A stretch of 53,009 nt of DNA from Stentor coeruleus (Eukaryota; Ciliophora; Heterotrichea; Heterotrichida; Stentoridae). The DNA lies in contig MPUH01000458.1 in the NCBI GenBank assembly GCA_001970955.1, positions 1-53,009 on the forward strand. The letters are read 5' to 3'. Each line of letters opens with the position of its first letter. Positions within the stretch are counted from its first letter, which is position 1. The translations under genes and the position numbers were made by a program. Shown piece after piece: positions 47,299 through 53,009 of this stretch. The notes under the pieces are model-generated. The model did no database searches. It was given only the letters and a program-made list of their open reading frames with translations, and was not told where the DNA came from.

Positions 47299-47997
47299 CT
47301 AAAAAATACTTAATAACGATTTAAGTTCTTCCACATTAACACTCGGTACTTTAGGTCTTCTCCTAACTCTATTTTTCATATAACTCGTATTGTTTTTTAT
47401 TGTGCTTTTTTTCATTTCTCCATACCATCTCTCTGCTTTTTTTTTCCTTTCAGGGACATTCAATGTGTGTGACATAATCCTCTTTCCTACATCTTCAGCA
47501 ATATGATCACTTATAGGGCATAAACATTTTAAATTCTTACAATTAGGGCATTCAACTTCCCTACAAGCAAAAGCTGAAAGATTATGATAGTTTCTTATGT
47601 TTGCTTCAAATTTTACTTTTCTTCCTTTACGGACAATTTTTGATGGGGACTTTTCACGTGTTTTACGAAAGTCAAGCTTATTTATGTTTCTAAACAGTTC
47701 TAACATCATACATTGTTCTTCAAGTTCAGGGTTTAAAGGTGAGGTTGGGTAATAAGAAATTTGGTAGTTTCCAAGGGCAGAACTTGGCTTTTGGTTGATG
47801 ATTTCAGGTAGAGATAGAGGGGATTGATGAGGATCTTTGTTTAATTCACATTGTCTTTTAAAACCTGGAGATGGGCTTATACGAGCAGGTTTTTGGTGTG
47901 TAGAATCAATGTTGGCGAAATGGTTTCGGATTAGAAACTGTCGAGGTTTGCTGAAGACTGGGTATGAGTCGGGATATACGTTTATGTCAAGATTCAT
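47299..47997 (-). CDS. Unknown basic protein with a small Cys cluster (232 aa)
   Basis: The first 120 residues are polar, Pro/Ser-rich and probably disordered (PARISPSPGFKR). A Cys cluster lies near 156-169 (CREVECPNCKNLKCLC), spacing that could bind one zinc ion. A helical basic tail follows (HIAEDVGKRIMSHTL, ERKKKAERWYGEMKK, RVRRRPK). No family is recognised. One open frame, ATG at 47997, stop TAG. The 5' flank has the usual G-poor sense strand, which supports a transcribed gene. Confidence 0.72.
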   Translation of the reverse strand: MNLDINVYPDSYPVFSKPRQFLIRNHFANIDSTHQKPARISPSPGFKRQCELNKDPHQSPLSLPEIINQKPSSALGNYQISYYPTSPLNPELEEQCMMLELFRNINKLDFRKTREKSPSKIVRKGRKVKFEANIRNYHNLSAFACREVECPNCKNLKCLCPISDHIAEDVGKRIMSHTLNVPERKKKAERWYGEMKKSTIKNNTSYMKNRVRRRPKVPSVNVEELKSLLSIF

Positions 47998-49851
47998 TAT
48001 GGGTTTTATTATGAAATTGTTGAGATATTGGAGGTTGCAGTTTTAAAGGATGAGAAAAAGGTAGACTTTGAGAAGAGGAAGTAAAATGAGAAGGGAAAAT
48101 GGAAAAATTTCAAAAAGTAAAATAAATGATAAGAATTTGAACTAAATACTACTGAAATCTAGACTTTTTATAGAATTTTATTATGATTTCAGTTAAAACT
48201 AAAGAAAACCTAGATTTTAAAGTAGTTACAATACTTTAATACTGATATTTTATTGAAGTAAATTACTTACTAGAAATAAAATTGATTTTATTTAAGTCTA
48301 ACAAATGGTAGACCAAAATTATTTTTATATCTCCTTTGTCATACTCTTGATGAAAAAGAAAATATTTTCTTATTGTATACCCAAAAAATTGTAGATCCTC
48401 AATTCAAATAACTGTTATAATAATCTTCAGAACTAGAAGAACTAAAATTTTCAGTCAATCTGAACTTCAAAGGCAAATTTTCTAATACTTAAAGAAGTGC
48501 ATAAAATAGAACATAAAAAACTATTGAAAATAAAATCCTTGCAAACTACACAATCTCACTAAAAAAGCAAGAGAAAGCTCCAAACTGAAAAAAGAGATAT
48601 TTTCGATAAAAGCAAAGAGAAAAAAAATCTTAGAAAAACAACTCTTGCATCAAATCAAAAAGCAGATATTCGTGCTAAAGAGTCAAAATATCAGTATTTA
48701 AAGGATTTAAAAGAAAACTAAAAACTTAATTTTTCGGTAATCTTGAATATCGTGAAATCTTACGGGCTTATAGCAAAAAAATCGAAGAAGATTAGTTTAG
48801 TAAAATCTTCATGTCAGAGTTTACACCACATAAATCAGAATTTTTTAAAAAATAGAGGTTTAACTAACCCTTAGATTTTTCTGGAATACTTCAAAATACT
48901 AATTTTCTTTATCGAATATTCTAAGAACACTTACTAGAAATATATCGGCCCATAATAATAATATCAAAGCAAATAAGAATAAGAATAAATTATTTGAGGG
49001 AAAAACCAAAACCTCTTCAACTAAAAATATTTTAAAAATATCGGATAACAGCTTTAATTCTAAAGATTTTAATCATGATTATAGTATTAGGAGTACAAGC
49101 GTAAAATAAAGTAGCAAAAAAAACCTATAGTCTTCAAGGTTGGGAAGAAATTTGAACCTATTAGGACTAATTTTGTTGATGATAGAAAGGAATAAAGGAA
49201 AATACGAAAAATTGTGAAGGGAATGCTTTGGATTATGATTAGGATAAAAGATTTCTACTCAGAACTATGAAAAAAGTTAGAAAGCTGGAGGAGAAGGTTA
49301 GTCAAGAAGAATTAAACTAAAAGCTGTAAGTCTTATGAATATAAAGAGTTTAAAGATATTGAGCAGGTTAGTCAAATGCTAATTGATAGTATTAAAGAAA
49401 GTTGGCTGCATAGAAAATTTTAGCAATATCCGTGATAGCTTTATTGACCGATATGCAATTCTTTAACCATAATGATATAATGTATGTATTATTACATAAA
49501 TACTATTCTGATGATTCTAATACTTTTCTAAATATCCAAAAGCACACCTATTTTTATATTTTTTTTATAGTAAACCATAACAAAGCCTTAAAAAATTACA
49601 AAATTATACATTCAAAGCAAAAATCTTATTAAAAAGCCTAACAGCAAAAGAAAACCTCATATAAAATACACTAATACCCAACAATCCTCCTAACTAAAAT
49701 CCAAACAAAAAACTCAGCCTCTTCTTTCTCAAATCTCTTCCTACAACTCATCTTCATCATTCTAATCTATATTTCACAAAAATCTCATGCAAATTCTCTC
49801 TTAATTCCTTCTTTTAATAATCCATCTATACGCCACCCATTTTAATAATAA
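47998..49851. promoter_or_regulatory. Divergent intergenic region holding a probable decayed gene
   Basis: The left end is C-poor on the + strand (5' flank of the 47997 gene) and the right end, 49640-49851, is G-poor (5' flank of the MAM33 gene). Between them, 48304-49430 looks like broken coding sequence and is listed separately. Confidence 0.45.
48304..49430 (+). pseudogene. Probable decayed gene with several stops and frame changes
   Basis: Protein-like stretches follow one another on the + strand in changing frames: 48304-48492 (LFLYLLCHTLDEKEN...), 48560-48718 (53 codons; DIFDKSKEKKNLRKTTLASN, then ADIRAKESKYQYLKDLKEN), about 48730-48950 (FGNLEYREILRAYSKKIEED... with TAG/TAA inside), about 48901-49108 (68 codons without a stop; ILKISDNSFNSKDFNHDYS) and about 49120-49180 (VGKKFEPIRTNFVDDRKE). 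In 48304-48492 G falls at codon positions 1/2/3 11, 4 and 3 times. Breaks are both in-frame stops and frameshifts and no 15-nt intron repairs them. It reads like a long, charged, coiled protein that has lost function. The original family is not recognised. Confidence 0.42.
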
Positions 49852-50538
49852 ATGTTCAGACACGTAAAGCACTTGATTCGTCCTTTTGTCTTCCGCCCAG
49901 TTGTGCTCTGTAGAGAGTTTTCCAGTGTTGTGAACAAAAGACTTATTAAGGCTTTAGAAAAAGAGTTTGAGTTTGAACAGTCCCAATACAAGGTAGATGA
50001 AAGCGTAGCTCCATTCTTACAAGAAAGTGGGTTTGAAATAATAGACTTAGAAGGAAGTACCCTAGTCAAACTCAAGAAAAAAATCCATGGAAATGAAGTC
50101 GAAGTGACATTTAATGCAAGATCACCATATTCTGATGAAGGACAACAAGAAGAACAGGAAGAAAATCAAGAACAAGAAGAAGAACAGGCTCAAGATAACA
50201 ACACAGAATTCCAAGTCACTATAAAAAAAGCTGGAAAAAAAGAAGGAATTGTTTATGAATGCGTATCAGCACAGTCAGAAATCCAAATCAGCAATATTGT
50301 CTATAGTGATGATGTGAATACTACTGAAAAAATATCGACTTATAATTCGATGAATGAATATAGAGGACCTGATTTTACTACACTTGATGAGAAACTTCAG
50401 ACTGCTTTTGTTGAATATTTGAAGACTCATGGGGTAAATGAAGACTTAGCGGTGTTTGTTGAGACTTATAGCATTGATAAAGAACATAGATTGTATATGG
50501 AATGGATTGGCAAGATGAAAGATTTCATTAACAATTAG
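49852..50538 (+). CDS. MAM33: MAM33/p32 (C1QBP) mitochondrial matrix protein (228 aa)
   Basis: The N-terminus (MFRHVKHLIRPFVFRP...) is basic, lacks acidic residues and fits a mitochondrial presequence of about 25-35 residues. The mature part has the family start LIKALEKEFEFEQ, the beta-rich acidic middle with a Glu/Gln run near 99-112, and the conserved ending LQTAFVEYLKTHGVNEDLAVF followed by RLYMEWIGKMKDFI. The family forms doughnut-shaped acidic trimers in the mitochondrial matrix and supports mitochondrial translation or ribosome assembly. Start has TAATAA directly before ATG; stop TAG. Confidence 0.94.
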   Translation: MFRHVKHLIRPFVFRPVVLCREFSSVVNKRLIKALEKEFEFEQSQYKVDESVAPFLQESGFEIIDLEGSTLVKLKKKIHGNEVEVTFNARSPYSDEGQQEEQEENQEQEEEQAQDNNTEFQVTIKKAGKKEGIVYECVSAQSEIQISNIVYSDDVNTTEKISTYNSMNEYRGPDFTTLDEKLQTAFVEYLKTHGVNEDLAVFVETYSIDKEHRLYMEWIGKMKDFINN

Positions 50539-51005
50539 TATATGTCTTTTGATTAGATTGTGATAAATGGAAGTTTTTAAGATTTCTCAGTGAATTTTAA
50601 TGTTTTGGTATAGGTTGTGAGTTTAGTAGGCACTTTTTGACATTTTTGTGTGTGTATTAAAGATCCATTTTTTGGTTTATGGATGAAATTAAGTGGTTAG
50701 AAAATAGTTTGTGGGAATTGCTTAGGTATTTTAGGATTTTGGGTGAATGGGTACTTATATTTTAGGATAATTTTAGTTTTAATATAGGACCAAATAATTC
50801 AAAGAATTTGTATATGTAAAATAATTTGAAATATTTGCGCATAATAGAAAATCTATTGAATAGAATTTCATTAACTATTTACAAAGATTACAATATGCTT
50901 TACTTTTGCCTTAAGACTTTAAATTATTATATTCTTAGATAAAAAATTAGTCTTAGAGGTAAACTACTAAATGAATTTAACTAAACTAATAATTTTTTCC
51001 GATTA
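50539..51005. other. Convergent intergenic region
   Basis: G-rich and C-poor up to about 50790 (3' flank of MAM33), then more C-containing toward the stop of the minus-strand kinase gene. No gene seen. Confidence 0.5.
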
Positions 51006-53009
51006 TTAAATGACAAATCGATTGCAAAACATTTTATATGCCTCTGACATTGTTAACCTTTTTCTATTATCAAACTCTACCATTCTTAATATCAACTCTT
51101 TCATCCACAAATTTGAAATATTATTGACTTCTTTCATAAGTAAACTTTCATCATTACACAATTTCTTACTAAATTTCCTACCAATCATAACATTTAAAAA
51201 AGTCATACCTAAAGAAAATACATCAGCTTTTTCCTTATCAAAGACTCTTCTACATCTTTTATTTTGAGGTTCAAACATAATAGGATCACTAAAGCCAACA
51301 TTTTTCACATAATGCTTATATTTGTATTCAATTTCATTACTATTAAATGTTCCTTCAAAAGCCTTTAAATCAATCCCAGTTATATATGGTTTCCAATATT
51401 CTTCAGTAGTATCATTATAATTATTGCATGCTAATTTTTTTTCTATTAATATATTTTCAGGATTAATATCCAAATGATATATTTTTAAACGGTGCATTAA
51501 AGAAAAACTATTCAAAAGTTTATCAATCATATTTTCTATAATTTTTTCCTTTTTATCTATAGGCCAAATTTCTATAATATTTATCATATCTTTTAATGTA
51601 TTCTCTATCCAAGGAGTTATAAGCATTATAGAATTCATTTTCGTATCGAATGAATTCACAAATCCTAGAATCCTTTGGAAGCAATATTTTTCTGAACTTA
51701 CTAGATGAAGATACTCTTGCATAATTATTGAATCAATAATTGGAGAAAAATCTGTATTATTTTTTTGATAGATTTTTATACTAACCTGCTTATTTTTAAA
51801 TTCCCCTTCACAAATATTAATTATGATGTTTCCGAAATTTCTACTTTTCAAACTCATTCCAATGTAATCAATATCACTTTGGTCAGACATTTGCAAGTTT
51901 GAAGTTTTTTCAATGTTTTCATAGAATCTTTTTTTTATAAAACTCGTCGTATTCTTTATCGCTTTTATCATTATTTTTTTCATTTTCAGATTAATGAGAT
52001 TTTCTAACTTTCTTATCATTTCAGTACAAGTTTGACTTTTTTTTATAAAATTGATAACATTGTTTTTTAGCAAGAGTAATGATTTTTTAAGGTTTGAACG
52101 CATTTTTATGTTAAAATTTGTAATACAACAGCTCAATTTAACTTTTAATATTCTTTGATATATGAGCAATTCTTTAAATTTATCAAAACTATATATCATT
52201 TTTTTCTTAAATTGTATTTCCACGAACTTTTCAAATTTCAAAAATGCAAGTTTATCTTTGATTAAATGTTTCCACATGTTGAAGAAATTCAATTTATCCT
52301 TTTTCTTAGATATTTTTGAATACCCCCAAATTATATGCTTAAAGTTGATAAGACTTTGTAACTTTCTTATAGTTTTAGCATAATTCTGTCTTTCTTTATA
52401 AATATTAGTCGTATTGGTTTTTAGCAAGGCAAACATATTTTTTAGACGTAAAAGCAATTTTTTGTTTAATACTTCAAAATAATGATATAATTTGAATTTC
52501 GACGTATTTTTATACATAGATTCTAAATGCATACATTGATATGGCATCAACTCTTTCCATAAATTAAAACAATACCACTTATTTTCAGATTTTATTGTAT
52601 TTTTATTAATAATATTTTTGAAGTTTATAAGATTGTCCAACCTGATTATCATTTTAGCATAATTTTGTCTTTTTATGTTAAAATTTTCAACATTATTTTT
52701 TAGTGTATCAAATTGATTTTTATGATATAAATACATTGCTTTATCAAAAATTTCAAGACAAGAGTAAAGTTTTAATTCCTTCTTTTTTTCATATAAACAA
52801 AACTTCTTCCACTTTTTGAAACAATATAATATACATTCTTTATATTTTATATCCATCCTTCTTGTGATTCTTAAAAATTTGTGTGTATTTTTAATCAAAA
52901 CTTTGAACATATTGAAGCCATATAAAATATTCTCTTTAGATTTCTTTTCAATATTCCTGTTTATAATTTTAAAAAATTGGTGTTTATTTGTTATTAATAT
53001 CTTCAATAT
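51006..53009 (-). CDS. Protein kinase with N-terminal tandem helical repeats, 5' end beyond the window
   Basis: The frame is open to the window edge and the first codons are not a start, so the N-terminus is missing; 666 residues are visible. Residues about 78-345 hold tandem repeats of roughly 85-90 aa: each has KLYxx..(E/N)xxxK, a ...KNxxxLLKxN block, RQNYAKxIRKLxxLINFK and an aromatic motif (CFNLWKEL, FFNMWKHLI; further copies GFNMFKVLI, CFKKWKKF, SFDKFKEL). The aromatic spacing recalls Sfi1-type centrin-binding repeats. A kinase domain fills about 385-665: Lys411 in VSIK, HLDINPEN (511-518) for the catalytic loop, ADVFSLGM (594-601) and a final NRKRLTMSEA. DFG is replaced by IDLKAF (545-550) and no Gly-rich loop is evident, so it may be a weak kinase or a pseudokinase. 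Stop TAA. Confidence 0.82.
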   Translation of the reverse strand: MLKILITNKHQFFKIINRNIEKKSKENILYGFNMFKVLIKNTHKFLRITRRMDIKYKECILYCFKKWKKFCLYEKKKELKLYSCLEIFDKAMYLYHKNQFDTLKNNVENFNIKRQNYAKMIIRLDNLINFKNIINKNTIKSENKWYCFNLWKELMPYQCMHLESMYKNTSKFKLYHYFEVLNKKLLLRLKNMFALLKTNTTNIYKERQNYAKTIRKLQSLINFKHIIWGYSKISKKKDKLNFFNMWKHLIKDKLAFLKFEKFVEIQFKKKMIYSFDKFKELLIYQRILKVKLSCCITNFNIKMRSNLKKSLLLLKNNVINFIKKSQTCTEMIRKLENLINLKMKKIMIKAIKNTTSFIKKRFYENIEKTSNLQMSDQSDIDYIGMSLKSRNFGNIIINICEGEFKNKQVSIKIYQKNNTDFSPIIDSIIMQEYLHLVSSEKYCFQRILGFVNSFDTKMNSIMLITPWIENTLKDMINIIEIWPIDKKEKIIENMIDKLLNSFSLMHRLKIYHLDINPENILIEKKLACNNYNDTTEEYWKPYITGIDLKAFEGTFNSNEIEYKYKHYVKNVGFSDPIMFEPQNKRCRRVFDKEKADVFSLGMTFLNVMIGRKFSKKLCNDESLLMKEVNNISNLWMKELILRMVEFDNRKRLTMSEAYKMFCNRFVI

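Noticed and set aside
1-53009. tRNA, rRNA, CRISPR, transposase or telomere repeats
   Set aside because: I looked for T-loop-like GGTTC motifs, spaced repeats and C4A-type repeats and saw none that would support a call; a covariance-model search would be needed to exclude small RNAs.

Overview
This window looks like macronuclear DNA of a heterotrich ciliate, most likely Stentor coeruleus or a close relative. Three things point there. (1) Four genes are broken only by 15-nt introns that share the pattern GTAAT...TA...AG. (2) The standard genetic code fits: 12 genes end in TAA, 7 in TAG and 1 in TGA, and long frames are open without reassigned codons. (3) The gene content suits a ciliate: TTLL polyglutamylase, PG-rich ciliary repeat protein, TPR/IQ and coiled-coil proteins, a four-cNBD cGMP kinase and a very large PAS/multi-TM protein. 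Ultra-short 15-16 nt introns are established for heterotrichs. Related genera such as Blepharisma read TGA as Trp, which favours Stentor.

Layout. 0.7-5.3 kb (+): TPR + pentapeptide repeat + three IQ blocks. 6.0-19.9 kb (all -): Cys-rich-tail protein, PG-repeat protein, PAS/multi-TM receptor-like protein, triple-repeat protein, TTLL ligase, zinc-knuckle protein. 20.5-23.8 kb (+): degenerate long-chain acyl-CoA synthetase followed after 14 nt by a coiled-coil protein. 23.9-30.9 kb (-): methionine synthase reductase-like diflavin enzyme, zeta-class GST, cGMP-dependent kinase, coiled-coil protein. 33.0-40.9 kb (+): VPS13 lipid-transfer protein. 41.9-48.0 kb: CTD-type phosphatase (-), TRAF-zinc-finger/UIM protein (+), TRIM37 orthologue (-), unknown (-). 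49.9-50.5 kb (+): MAM33/p32. 51.0-53.0 kb (-): helical-repeat protein kinase cut by the window edge. Two inter-gene stretches (26.60-26.87 kb and 48.3-49.4 kb) look like decayed genes.

There is no operon logic in the bacterial sense. The set mixes cilium/centriole/cortex functions (TTLL, PG-repeat, TRIM37, IQ and coiled-coil proteins), signalling (PKG, PAS/TM, CTD phosphatase, kinase) and housekeeping metabolism (GSTZ, MTRR-like, ACSL-like, MAM33, VPS13).

Three window-wide observations matter for any reader. First, all eight N characters sit between two near-identical direct copies of 54-175 bp; these are unmerged contig ends, not biology, and one inserts 21 false codons into the acyl-CoA synthetase gene. 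Second, because introns are 15 nt (5 codons), those without an in-frame stop are invisible in an ORF scan; the coiled-coil gene at 29.8-30.9 kb contains two perfect consensus matches that would be translated as false peptide. Third, gene flanks have a sharp strand asymmetry: 5' flanks are almost devoid of G and 3' flanks almost devoid of C on the sense strand.
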